Assembly: GCA_036362985.1 (NCBI GenBank)
Contig: JAYGXS010000009.1
Coordinates: forward strand, 8,019,612-8,083,611
Direction of reading: 5' to 3'
Source of the DNA: Ligula intestinalis
Taxonomy: Eukaryota; Platyhelminthes; Cestoda; Diphyllobothriidea; Diphyllobothriidae
Length of the DNA: 64,000 bases
Positions 12,438 through 36,927 of this stretch are shown here, in pieces; the stretch's first letter is position 1, and each line of letters starts with the position of its first letter. The position numbers and the translations under genes were made by a program. The notes beneath the pieces are model-generated. The model saw nothing but the letters and a program-made list of their open reading frames with translations, was not told where the DNA came from and did not search any database.

Positions 12438-13080
12438 ATGTTTATAAAAAAAATTATTATGAAAGAAAATAATTTTCTCTTCAACTATACTAAAATATAT
12501 ATTGTTTCCTCTTATAATGTATCAGAAGTTTAAATACTAATGACGTAAATCTCAATCTCACTTAGATATCCGACAAACGAAAGGCCAAATGTCTTCTGCC
12601 GATGCACTTGAATGACGATGGTGCTTCGCAGCTGCCTCGACCCACCTCAGACATCTGCAACGTCCCATCTAAATTGCAAACTTGTGCCAATGGACAACGA
12701 TTGTTATCTCCGTATCGACCAGACCCATGCATACGGTAGATGCGATGTCCTCAGCTGATTTTTTCGCCTTCAAAATGACCACGGCTAAGTATACCTCAGT
12801 TAAAGGACATGACAGTTTTCCAGACCCCAAGTATTCTAACTATAAAACCGTAACACCTAAAATGTATAGCTATTTTATTTCATGTTTTTCTAGATTTGTT
12901 CCCTAGAAGTCAGGTTTTTTCACTTAAAACAAACTCCTTATTTCGCACACTATCGACCTAGCAAAAGACCAAAACAAATACAATGGTCACTGCGAAAGAA
13001 GGGGTTTGGGTTAGGTTTTTTCCTGCCTTCCGGGGTTCTTGACGGCACCAAAGATGTGCTTTATAAATAAACCTTATTAT
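12438..13080 (+). repeat. LINE C 3' UTR, copy 1 of a 650-bp repeat
   Basis: Noncoding tail of LINE C. The whole segment recurs at 13431-14091 with high similarity. Shared blocks include the start ATGTTTATAAAA, CGACAAACGAAAGGCCAA, CTGCCGATGCACTTGAATGA, TTTGGGTTAGGTTTTTTCCT and the end AATAAACCTTATTATTATC. The element's 3' terminus is at about 13077. Confidence 0.8.
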
Positions 13081-13430
13081 TATCCGCAAATACCGCAGTT
13101 TAGTCGTATTTAGAAGAAAGACCAAGCAGTTCTTCTCAAATGACATGATGCATATATTTCTGAACAAAATAGGACACTTTGCTAACCAGTTCTCTGACGT
13201 CCAATTCAGACCAAAAGGAATCTAACGGTCCAGGAGAGTTCCCGCACATTTTGGGGAAAACTGGCCACTGCTGGAGGCTTTTTAGACGACGGTTTCCAAC
13301 GCTGATCAAATCAAAGCTGAAGCAAAATTGTCCCTTGCCTCCTTTTCCAATCCTTAAAAATAAAATAATAAAATTAAAAAACCAATACTAAGAACAATTT
13401 ATCTATTTCAATATTCTTCGACTAACATCT
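13081..13430. other. Spacer between the two LINE tails
   Basis: About 350 bases separate two copies of the same LINE 3' UTR. No motif was recognised. The right end (TATTTCAATATTCTTCG) sits where the coding end of the LINE would be in copy 2, so part of this spacer may be decayed LINE ORF2. Confidence 0.4.
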
Positions 13431-14091
13431 CAATGTTTATAAAAATTATTATGAAAGAAAATAATTTTCTCTACAACTATACTAAAATGTATATTGTTTC
13501 CTCTCATCATGTATCAGAAGTATAAATGCTAATCATTTAAATCTCAATCTCACTTCGATATTCGACAAACGAAAGGCCAAGTGTCTTCTGCCGATGCACT
13601 TGAATGACGATGGTATTTTGCAGCTGCCTCGACCCACCTCAGACATCTGCAACGTCCCATCTAATTATCAAACTTCTGCCAATGGACAACTATTGCAATC
13701 TCCGTATCGAGCAGACCCATATATGCAGAAGATGCGATGTCCTCAGCTGATTTTTTTCGCCCTCAAACTGAAAGCGGCTAAGTCTAACTCAGTTTAAGGA
13801 CATGACAGTTTTTCCAGACTCCAAGTATTCTTACTATAAAACCGTAACACGTACAATGTATAGTTATTTTATTTCATGTTTTTCTAGTATTGTACCTTGG
13901 AAGTCGGTTTTTGTTTCACTTAAAACAAACTCCTCAGTTCGCACACTATTGACCTAGCAAAAGCCCAAAACAAATACAATAGTCACTGCGAAAGAAGGGG
14001 TTTGGGTTAGGTTTTTTCCTGCCTTCCGGGGTTGTTGACGGTGCCAAAGATGTGCTTTACAAATAAACCTTATTATTATCAAATTTGCATT
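13431..14091 (+). repeat. LINE 3' UTR, copy 2 of the 650-bp repeat
   Basis: Second copy of the tail at 12438-13080, same orientation, differing by scattered substitutions and small indels. It ends in AATAAACCTTATTATTATC at about 14091 and abuts the LINE A tail sequence. It represents a strongly 5'-truncated insertion of the same family. Confidence 0.8.
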
Positions 14092-14830
14092 TATTTTTCC
14101 ATAGCACTTAGTTTGCAATGATGAGGCCCTCCGGGATTAAAATATAACATTTATTGATTTATTTACAATTGCACTGTATGTCTGTTGTTCCCATGGTGCC
14201 ACACTATCGTCCCAGTTTTTGTCTGATGAACGCATCTGACCGCAGTAAGTCTGAAAATATTCCCAGAGTCTTCACTCTAAAACCGTTTTCTCTTTCTGAA
14301 TCTAGTATCACTTACACAGATAGACGTCAGTTAGCGAACGATAAATGTATGTTATTAAGAATACTGGGTGTTGGCTTATACTTTCTCTTCCGCGTTAACA
14401 CTAGCTCTAACCTCCCATGAATTATCGCTCTCACTCCAGTAGATCGACTGTATGCCCCTCGTAATATCTCCGCGATAATTCACCACTCCTAAGCTCTAAA
14501 TCCAACAGTTCTAGTTATGTGTCCAAATATGTTTTCATCGGGAAAAATCTTCTAATCGAAATTAGGATGTAATCTAGGCAATAGATTTTCAAAGTCAAAT
14601 TACGCAAGATTATATCTTCGGAATATACAAAGTCCGTACTGTCCGTTTCCTTCACAAACAAGCAAGCATTGGCCTCTGAAAAAGTGTATCTTGTTACTTG
14701 AGGTGGTTTCCTTTTTATTAACTTATTTTCTATAAGTGATGATCGTGGCCAATTCTTCCGTCTTCACCGACTTGTCGTTGGACTGCAGTCCTCATGGTTT
14801 TATCTCTGACACATCGGTGATGATAAATAA
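14092..14830 (+). pseudogene. LINE A family: C-terminal ORF2 fragment
   Basis: The first 70 bases match the 3' terminus of LINE A (compare 4285-4370). From about 14180 the sequence matches the LINE A ORF2 C-terminal coding region (compare 3090-3560): a MNASDRSKSE block with the segment SRVFTLK and the RRQLAND block near 14325. It is full of stops. The match to LINE A stops after TCGGTGATGAT near 14825 and resumes beyond 15450, so this copy is interrupted. Confidence 0.6.
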
Positions 14831-15450
14831 GCAAATAAATTGCATATTTAAGGCCCAAGGGGCCCTTGTATTACAACATTAGTGCTATCGTGAAAACAAG
14901 AAAATGAAAATCGGCACTCACAGCTGCGTGTTATCAGCTGTGTGACAACAGGAATTAAGAATATGTTACGCGTGGTAAGATGGTTAGTTAGATCCGATTA
15001 ACATAGAACGCTTCTAAATAATAATCTAAGTAGTATAAAAGCTCCTACATCGGTGAATGGGCTCAGCGAGCCACCCATTTCCAAAAAATGCATAAGAAAA
15101 AACTGTCTTAGTATCTAGCAATGTATGACAGGATGCAGTTAGATCAGATCCTGCTTTTGAGGGTTCGGGAGCCTTGTCGTCATGAGAAAAATAATAGAGC
15201 GGTGAGTTAAGAAGGGGTCATCCAGGACAACAGGATAAGACAGTAGAATTCAAGGCAACATCACAGAGATGAGACCCACCAGACTCTAGAGTCCACCGAA
15301 AAGTTGGTGACCACGTGATAACCATCAATAGTGACCTCAAAGACCACCGCAAAAGTTGCAAAACGGAGAAGAGTTTGCAGCATTTGGAATTGATGCTTGA
15401 CTCAGACTCCAGAGTCCACCAATGATCTCGCGACATCTACTGTCTACTCT
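14831..15450. other. Segment interrupting the second LINE A copy
   Basis: Roughly 620 bases have no counterpart in the LINE A tail. They contain an imperfect direct repeat, AGACTCTAGAGTCCACC at about 15278 and AGACTCCAGAGTCCACC at about 15405. No coding potential was recognised. It is probably a later insertion, but no target duplication could be fixed. Confidence 0.4.
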
Positions 15451-15860
15451 CTGTTGCGACCCCGATGTGCACAATGACTTCCTCCTTTCTCACCTCCCTG
15501 AGTCCTGTGAACAGTAGTTTTGAATTTTATATGGGGTCTCCCATGACAAAAAGAGTTTCAAACTCTATCAGTTTTTCATCAACACAAACATCCCATCTCA
15601 TTGTTCATATCAAGCATACAATTCATTTTTGTTAGAAACGGTTTTACTACTATAAATATGTATTTATCAGGGGCTCACTGAAGATTGCCCCGATTTTATT
15701 TATGGGAGTTTTCTTAACTGCTTCTTTCTTAGTCACCAAATTTATGAAGTATTGTTGACTGTTGTTTTAAATGGCGGTCCGTTATGAAAAGGATATTGCA
15801 TAACATGAACCACACACTAATCTCTTCTCTTGGTTATACGGTTGCCCACATGGAGGTGTA
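15451..15860 (+). repeat. LINE A 3' UTR, second copy continued
   Basis: Resumes similarity to 3800-4215. Matching landmarks are GACAAAAAG, CTCATCAACA/TTCATCAACA, the GGGGCTCACTGAAGATTGCC segment against GGGGGTCCGCTGAACTCAGC, and GGAGTTTTCTTAACTGCTTC against GGAGTTTTTTTCACTGCTTC. It is strongly diverged. Confidence 0.5.
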
Positions 15861-16050
15861 ATTATCGACGCATTCAAACGAAGGCTTGACCTTACTTTGC
15901 TTGCTGGTCATACATTTGGAAGACAACAACAATTTGTATAGTGTATATATGACTATGAACAATATGCATGATCTGACAGCATCTATCTGTAAACAGGGTT
16001 TTTAAAGGCTCCGCCAAAGATGCGCTTTACAAATAAACCTTATTATTATT
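15861..16050 (+). repeat. Short LINE 3' end
   Basis: Coding residue AFKRRLDLTLLAGHTFG near 15868 resembles the end of LINE C-terminal domains. It is followed by a short UTR and the terminus AAATAAACCTTATTATTATT at about 16031-16050. This is an independent, heavily 5'-truncated LINE insertion with the same terminal motif as LINEs B and C. Confidence 0.55.
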
Positions 16051-16270
16051 ATCATTACTGAATTATACTGAATAAGCAGTAAACCTCTTAAGCACTACAT
16101 TAATCACGATGACAGCCAACTTCGTAGGCAGAATATAACCGCATAAGAAAATTAAATACCTAAATTTTCGTTCAAAAAGGCTTAAACAATTAAGAGAATT
16201 GAAGCCGGTGACACCGCAAGAACTACAAAGAAGCATCACGCGAATTGGCCATGCAGAATGAGTGAAGTAT
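16051..16270. other. No recognised feature
   Basis: About 220 bases between two LINE fragments. Nothing was recognised on either strand. Confidence 0.4.
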
Positions 16271-30495
<14,225 letters not shown>

Positions 30496-31125
30496 TGGAA
30501 CTGCATCGCTGTGTATTTGTGGGAAATATCATTGCTAGTGCTGCTGCTGCTGCTGCTTTCTTCGTGGTTCCTCGCCGACCGTCTTGCCACTGCCATTTAC
30601 TGTCTGCTGGATTTTCCCCAGTGGACTTGCTGCAGTCTGTCGTTGGTCGCTGCCACCGCGAACTCCATTGGATGTTTGCCCTGTCGCCATCATCATTATC
30701 ATCACCTTACCTTACCGGTCACAATTCACAGACACTACATTTTTCGCAAAACGCTACTTCGTGTTCTCTCTCTGCCTCTGTGTTCATTATATCTTTTTTC
30801 TCTACTTCGGTCCACCCGCTGTCTCCAACGCCGTCGTTTGCGTAATAGTGCATTTTATAGCCCTCTTGCTCTGTCTTTCTCGACTACTCCTCTTCTGCTC
30901 CAACTATTTCTCTGTGCGCGCAGGCCGCATTGGGGCCGCATTGACCGGTTTGAGTGTTGGGCCGTACTCTATTGAAAGGGGCGTCTCCCTGCCCCAGAGA
31001 GTGTGGCACCTGCAGACTTTGATCACACTGAGGCTGTGATCAGCTAATAACTTTTTACGACAGGATGCTGGTTTCTCGACTGAGCAATGAGGTGTACTTT
31101 TGCATTGACCTTGAATACCTTTATA
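30496..31125 (+). other. Probable 3' UTR region of the hnRNP C-like gene
   Basis: Pyrimidine-rich DNA following the inferred stop, with a (CTG)n tract at about 30537-30557. The first AATAAA I noticed downstream is at 31318-31323, inside a palindrome, so the true cleavage site is unknown. Confidence 0.35.
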
Positions 31126-31375
31126 CATGTGGCAGTATTTTTCAAGGAACGACGTCTTTTGCAACAATTACGAAAATTTATTCAGTAAATTTTCGACACT
31201 GGATCCCCAGGCCGTCGTCGTCAGACCCGAGAAAATGTGCAAAGATGACAATTGCTCTTGCAAATTTTTCCGGGGCTGACGACGACAGCCTGGGGATCCA
31301 GTGTCGAAAACTTACTGAATAAATTTTCCTAATTTTCCCAAAGGATGCCTTTCCTTCGAAGTACATTTGTTGGGA
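31125..31375. repeat. Long palindrome (arms 74-130 bp, loop about 11)
   Basis: The core arm 31171-31244 is the reverse complement of 31256-31329, apart from a few mismatches and small indels, and is centred near 31250. It includes the block CGACACTGGATCCCCAGGC. Weaker pairing continues outward to about 31125 and 31375. AATAAA hexamers occur on both strands within the arms. It could be a MITE-like element or two abutting inverted copies of a repeat. Confidence 0.8.
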
Positions 31376-31672
31376 TGCCTGCCTTCCAGATCTGGCAGTA
31401 TTTAATTTCTCTTCTGAGGAATATCTGGCGAGCATACGTAGCTTTCGATAAATTCTCCTCGGACCATTCGATTTATATAGGGAGTGGTTAAAAAACAGCA
31501 TGCTGGTAATTATGTTTATCACTACAGGCAAATTATTCATGGGGATAGGGGAAGGAGGTGGGGTTGATAGTAATCAGCTGGTTGCAAGTTTATGAGGGTT
31601 TGTTGAGTCCGCATAGGGGAGGGGAGAGGTTGAAGGGAAAGAAAGCACGGAAAGATGCAAGCAGTTACGTAA

Positions 31673-32100
31673 TTACTGGCCATGCCAAGCTCGGGGCTTG
31701 CAGGAGGTCCTTTGCGCGCATAAAACCAGCTTCCTCAACCGGATCGCAGTTGCTTTTGCTGTTGCTAGGAGACGCTGACCCAGGGACTTAGAGTAGTTTG
31801 GTGGGACCTTGTAAATTACCTTAAAGGCTTTGCTGGGGTCCACACGATGTCCGGAGTCAACCATATGGGCAAGCATAGAGCTGTTGATACTTCTGACTTC
31901 GTTTTTCTTTTTGATAAGCACCTACTCGTGCTACCGATATAACCTGCTCTTCCAATGACCTTGTAGTAGTGTACGTCTTCGTTTAGTTTTCACACCTCAA
32001 GGAAGAATTGCAACTTTGTGAACTTAAAGTTATCCCGTGTGATTTTCAGCGGGATTGGTGCTCTTGATTGCTCCCGGGGTAGTTAGGTTGTACACATTCT
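31673..32100 (-). pseudogene. Penelope-like element: GIY-YIG endonuclease remnant
   Basis: On the minus strand YKVIGRAGYIGSTSR (YIGSTSR at 31921-31941) carries the GIY-YIG signature with its arginine. After a one-base shift it continues SINSSMLAHMVDSGHRV, then AFKVIYKV and QRLLATAKATAIRL. Penelope-like retroelements end in this nuclease. The position normally held by the catalytic glutamate is lysine here (ATAKA) whereas the copy at 35.3 kb keeps E. The upstream region to about 32100 has further readable frame (LWDLNALKNVYNL). It is dead. Confidence 0.65.
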
Positions 32101-33138
32101 TTAAAGCATTAAGATCCCACAATGTGAATGCATTGGTAAAACTAGAAGCGTTGCAGAAACTTCATTATTATAGCCCTTTTCGAAACTGATCTATATCCGC
32201 CTCCCTCCAACAGTTATCTAGAAAGTGGACAGTATAGATAGTCTTAGCTTATTCCTACCAGTAGGCATAAACAATACACTCCCTTTCAAGAGAAGCCTGT
32301 GTTTCAAAGCGTTCTCGTCTTCAATGCCAGCCGAAGGTATCTTTATCGCAAAGGACTTGAACTTCGGTAGGCGTACGTTTTGAATTATTAATCATCAGGC
32401 CTCTACAGTAATCTATCAGTTGCGTAATGCCGGCCCTCATGGCTCAGTTATGGCCTATTGTCACTGGACTTCGGTTGAACTTTGAAGTAATCCTTTTGAA
32501 ATTTAACCCACTATTCGTAATTGACCACACCGCGGTCCAATTATCATTCTTTATTCTATGCTTAGCTTTCGTCGTGTCATTTCAGGGGTGACTGGAGGCG
32601 CGAATTCTCAGTTGGCTCGCGTTCCTTTGGGCCTTGACCCTCTCATCTTGACTGTGCACGCTCGAAACGAGCCGTTTACGTAGTTGCAGTGGGGCTTCTG
32701 ATGTCACATTCCCTTGCACTCGTAGATATTGTCAACTGACAGTTCCACCGTTGCTCTTGACGATGTGTACCACGAGCTTTAGCAAGCTGAAGCAATGCGG
32801 TGACTCCCGCGGAGACTACCCCACGACCACACCGGGATCCTATGTCAAGAAGAAAGTCGAGATGACCGGGGTTGGAGGAGAACGCAGGCGGTGCTCGAGA
32901 AACACACTCCAATGTGCGCTACAAAAACACCAATTTGGTAGGTAGGCTCCCCCGTGGGAACGCCATAAAGGCCACATTAAAAAACAGCCATTGAACGTGG
33001 CTGCGAACCTGCAGTTGTCCCCTTCGCACAACGAGACGTGCACACTAGGCCGAATACTCGGTCCAAGTTATTCGGTCAGTTAGCAACCCTCCAAGCCACG
33101 GCTTTTAGCGCACCGTGATAGCTTCAAAAGCATCAGAT
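32101..33138. other. No recognised gene
   Basis: About 1 kb between the Penelope-like fragment and a solo LTR. The first few hundred bases may be more of the same element. A C/R-rich minus frame near 32680-32910 resembles repeat-derived sequence only. Confidence 0.4.
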
Positions 33139-33142
33139 GGCT

Positions 33143-33622
33143 TGTAGCGGCTCGTGCCTGGCTGACTAGCTCGCATCGAAGTGCACTTTCCCAACGGCTC
33201 GCCGACGCGGTTCTTGACGTCTCGATCAGCCAATCACGGTCCCCGCATCTACGCTCGAAAACCAGGCGACGAATGGGGAGCTTGCACGCGTGCCCGACGC
33301 AAGTTGCCTCTCTGCCCAAAATCTCCAGGCCGACCTAGCCAATGAAAGCTATCTCTCTCTCTGTCTTCTGGCCCGATTACTCAAAGACCTCATCAGGGAA
33401 ATCGGCTCTGAGCCAGACGGGTCGGAGGCCGCGCGCTCATGCGCCCTCCGGCCGTACAGCCATGCCGGATGGACTGGTAACTTTCCCATAACTTTTCTTT
33501 GAACAATAGACTGTTCCGTCTGCTCTCGCCTTTCCGCTGTCTTCTCGCCAATCTCCTAAGGAACCAGGGTCTGGAAGATTGGAGGTCTTAAGGCCATAAC
33601 CGTCGTAGCTTTAGCTCCTGTA
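33143..33622 (+). mobile_element. Solo LTR of a gypsy-type element, TSD GGCT
   Basis: A 480-base LTR starts TGTAGCGGCTCG and ends TAGCTCCTGTA. It is flanked by the exact 4-bp duplication GGCT (33139-33142 and 33623-33626). Internal blocks match the LTR at 44635: CTAGCCAATG, the CTCTCTCTCTGTCTTCTGGC segment and TCTCCTAAGGAACC. No internal region adjoins, so it is a solo LTR produced by recombination. Confidence 0.8.
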
Positions 33623-33626
33623 GGCT

Positions 33627-34540
33627 TTTAGTGAGGAAAAAAATCTCTAACGGCCGGCTTCACTCTTCCTCCCACCGTCAGCCATCGCCTAGCTGATTAG
33701 TTGCCTGCGGTTGGATGGACGCAGTGCTGAAAAGGAAAACAAGCTGGCGATGAGCATTGTAGAGCAGGTTGTGCAAAAGAAGGAGAAAGGATGAAGAGCG
33801 AGAATGAGGGCGAGGGAGAAATACGGAAGAAAAAAATAGTGCTGGAACACAGCTTACCTTTCAGTGGAGGGAGTGCTCAAGCCTTTCGACGGAGAAGCTT
33901 GTGTTGATGCCAGAAACCTAAGGTGAATGTGCAACTATTGTGACTGTGACTACACGTAATAGTGCTTGCAACACCAATGACAAGAAGGGTACGACATTCT
34001 CCTACACTCGTAAATAGCGTCATCTAGATGCTAGTCCTCACGCATAACAGTCATAATTACCCAGGAGCATGCCGGTAAAGCGTGTTGGGCGACCATTGTG
34101 CACGTGGGGATTTGTCTAAACCGGTCCAAATCAAAGACTTGTTGCCGACGGAACATAGCTCGACCTTTACGGGCCTAAGCGTCACCACCGGATAGTCAGG
34201 ACTTGGCACGGAAGTCCCTGCGCAAGTGTCGTTGACCATTTATCGTGTTCTTCCTGTCCGTAGTAACGGTAAATTCACGAACGTCATCTCTGAGTGGGTT
34301 GTAAGTCTTGGCAGGGGCTGCTGGATACTCACCAATCATAGTTCGACAAAAATTCTCACTTTGAGTGAAAAGTCAGTTCTGCAAACAACTTTTTTTGGCC
34401 AGTCATCGTCAGGTAGATACGTTTTAATGCAGCCAGCGTGGGAACAAAGAGCTGAATAACCCCTCCTCCCCCCCTCCTACCTCCGAAAACTATAGAACGA
34501 CTGTACATCATTGGCAATTTGTTCTCCGTGTCAGTGCATC
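33627..34540. other. No recognised feature
   Basis: About 900 bases without a gene, RNA or repeat that I recognise. Confidence 0.4.
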
Positions 34541-34760
34541 TGTAGTGGCCCCTAGCAGCCACTTGGAAACCAAGATCAGCCGCTGACGCATGGCGCCCTT
34601 GGCTTGCGCGCCCATGTCGTAACTAGCTCGCATTGAAGCGAACTTTGCCAAAAACTCACGACCGCTTTTCTCGATTTCGGGGGACAGCCAATCATAGATG
34701 CCGCAAAGCTGGCTCCTGGTCCGGCAACAAGTCACTCGCCTGCACGCGTAGGCAGACCCT
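34541..34760 (+). mobile_element. LTR 5' fragment
   Basis: Starts TGTAGTGGCCCC and matches the first part of the LTR at 33143: ACTAGCTCGCATTGAAGCG against ACTAGCTCGCATCGAAGTG, and CAGCCAATCA in both. Similarity fades near 34760, so the 3' half is missing. Confidence 0.6.
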
Positions 34761-34871
34761 GTAAATGACTGCTGACCGCTGGTTTCGAATTTAAGCTCTT
34801 TGCGCTTACGAGGTTTTTAGTCTCTACCTTAGTGTAGAAGACACATCTGGCTGAAAAAACTGACAAAGGAA

Positions 34872-35019
34872 CTGCGTATTATCTGTCCTTAGGAACTATC
34901 CTTTCTGAGTGAGACTAATCCCTCACTTTCACAATCTAACTGGACTGCGTATTATCTGCCCTTTAGAAATATCCTTTCTGAATGAGACGAATCCTTCGCT
35001 TTCACAATCTAACTGGACC
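34872..35019 (+). repeat. Two tandem copies of a 74-bp unit
   Basis: The units 34872-34945 and 34946-35019 share CTGCGTATTATCTG, AATATCCTTTCTGA/AACTATCCTTTCTGA, GAGAC and TTTCACAATCTAACTGGAC. The following ACCGCGGATTATGCC looks like the start of a third copy. It directly precedes the Penelope-like coding fragment. Confidence 0.8.
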
Positions 35020-35365
35020 GCGGATTATGCCACGCTCTGGAAGTTATCCCTACGATCAGCACAAGTCTGGAAGTTCAGTCGCTCCTAAAAACAACATCGC
35101 TGCTTCTGACCCTGATTGCTACAGTGCATGGCTAGCCAAAGGCGAGACCAAAAGCATAAACAGTTCTATCCTCGCACACATGGTTGACACCGGACATCAT
35201 GTGGACCCAAGCGAAGCCTTTAAGGTAATTTGCAAGGTCCAACCAACCTACCCAAAGTCCCTGTGTCAACGTCTGCTGGCAACAGCAGAAGCAACCGTAA
35301 TCCGATTGAGGAAACCGGTTTTGTGTGCACAAAAGAATCTCATGCAAGCCCCCACCTTAGCATAG
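35020..35365 (+). pseudogene. Penelope-like element: GIY-YIG C-terminal half
   Basis: An open stretch reads SINSSILAHMVDTGHHVDPS, then AFKVICKVQPTYPKSLCQR and LLATAEATVIRLRKPVLCAQ. It aligns throughout with the minus-strand fragment at 31673-31900. It keeps the histidines of the ILAHxxDxGH block and the glutamate (ATAEA) thought to bind metal. The N-terminal GIY-YIG signature is absent: upstream is the tandem 74-bp repeat. Opposite orientation and 3.4 kb apart, the two copies are separate insertions. Confidence 0.6.
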
Positions 35366-35739
35366 CAAACGATTACCTAACAGGCTGCACAGTTCCGCGC
35401 TCTGATTGGACCCTGCATGTAAAGAAAGACAAACTTTCGATTTTTAAATTTAAACCTCCTTTGTAACTGTTGGGCCTGCTGAGAAGTTACTGAAAGCGTT
35501 CGCTCGCCAAAATTGTGTTCTGAATTATCTAATGGTAATTTTTGCAGCTTTAAAAGGCTGAGTTGTTCACATTAAGATTCTGACTGTTGAAATTAATCGC
35601 ACAAGCAAATCTTTTCGCTATCTCTATAAGCACGGCCGGTTGATTGTAGACTTTGAATTAATGCACTCTAGCATAGTTTCAAATAGCATGGGTAACGCTA
35701 ACTTGCACGTTCCATCTCTGCTATATGAAAAAATGTTCG
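35366..35739. other. No recognised feature
   Basis: About 370 bases after the Penelope-like fragment. Nothing was recognised. Confidence 0.4.
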
Positions 35740-35815
35740 TCGACGGCTGGATTTGAACCCCGGACCTCTTTTCATAATGTCGGACGCTAAACCGACTTCA
35801 CCACCATCTCACACC
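35740..35815 (-). repeat. tRNA-like SINE head, antisense
   Basis: Minus strand: A-box-like TGGTGGTGAAGTCGG (35792-35806), an anticodon-like stem GTCGG/CCGAC with an 8-base loop, and B-box GGGGTTTGAATCC in the complement at 35749-35761 (GGATTTGAACCCC on +). The stems are imperfect, with a long variable region. It could be a decayed serine/leucine-type tRNA or a SINE; I favour SINE because similar heads occur at 29.5 kb. Confidence 0.45.
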
Positions 35816-36108
35816 CTGAATGCCAAGTCGCTAAGATATACTCTAACGGGTGTAATCAGCTTAACTTACGTAAGCCACCTCTTACAACCTTTGACAAGGT
35901 ACTCCCAGAAATAGCTGAAGCGCTTTCATTAACGCTTACCAAATCCCAGACTACCCACTATGCAAAAACGCATCTTCTTTCACCAACCGTCTTAGAACCG
36001 AACACCACCCAGCCAAATAAGCCTGCGCGTGCTGATTGCGATGGATGTCTTAACCTAGCCACGCGCGCAATGCGTTTAGAGGGAAGCCTTACATTTTAAG
36101 CGGAGATA

Positions 36109-36885
36109 TTGGCAGTGCTCATAAAGCACAATAAGGTAACACCATCGGTTGCGGCGCATGCAGAGGACAGGTCATTGGTTGATAAACCAGGAAACCATGA
36201 GTCCAGCAGGGCCAAACGCAGGTGCATACGCCAGCAGAAGGTGGATGCAGAACGGCCTGCTAAAGACCAACCAAAGTCCTCAGTTTTATTGCGAGACAGA
36301 ACTTGATGCACGCCATGTGAACAAAAAGCAAGACAACCACTCCAAGAGGAGACTTCTGACGAAAAGGAAGTTGAATTGGACCAAAGGGTAAACGGTAACT
36401 TAAAAGAAAATACTACCAGCATAATGTCCATAGAATCTTTCACAGATGTGGACTTCGAAACCCCTGCTGCTACTCTGCTTCAGTGCGATGTGACCACGGC
36501 CCAAGCTCGAGCCAACTGTAAGCAACATATAGTGATACAAGGTGCACCAGAATCAACGGCTATCGTTGCTGGGGATAAGGTGGAGCACGATAGAGGTCTC
36601 GTTCGGCAGTACGCTAAATCACTGCTAAGAGGCACTGAGTCTGTAAAAATTCTCAAAACATTTATCATAGGCAAAAATCAGCCGCCGAATGGTTCAAGCT
36701 CTCGGCCACGACCATCAAAAGTCATTTGGGACACCGAAGCGCAAGCACAGCTTCTGCTGGAAAGAAAGTCGTCTCTGCGGACCATGCATGCTGAAGTTTT
36801 ACTTTCAGCCGGATTATGGACCAAAGGAACGCAGGAAAATGCGACTTTTGAAAAACGATCTGAACGACCGAAAGAACAAAGGTGA
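36109..36885 (+). pseudogene. LINE D: ORF1
   Basis: First ORF of a long LINE. It is one frame from 36109, broken by a TGA at 36304-36306 and a shift near 36790. After the shift the other frame reads FQPDYGPKERRKMRLLKNDL and GETGLQIRGGEIVHIE, ending at 36931. The RPSKVIWDTEAQAQLLLERK block and the basic KNDLNDRK end are typical of nucleic-acid-binding LINE ORF1 proteins. ORF1 overlaps the ATG of ORF2 at 36928 by a few bases, so the two would be translated from one RNA. Confidence 0.65.
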
Positions 36886-36927
36886 AACTGGCCTACAAAT
36901 AAGAGGAGGAGAAATAGTCCACATCGA

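Noticed and set aside
30511..31039. Long hydrophobic + strand frames as membrane proteins
   Set aside because: They lie in pyrimidine-rich DNA after the inferred stop of the hnRNP C-like gene, and three overlapping frames are open at once.
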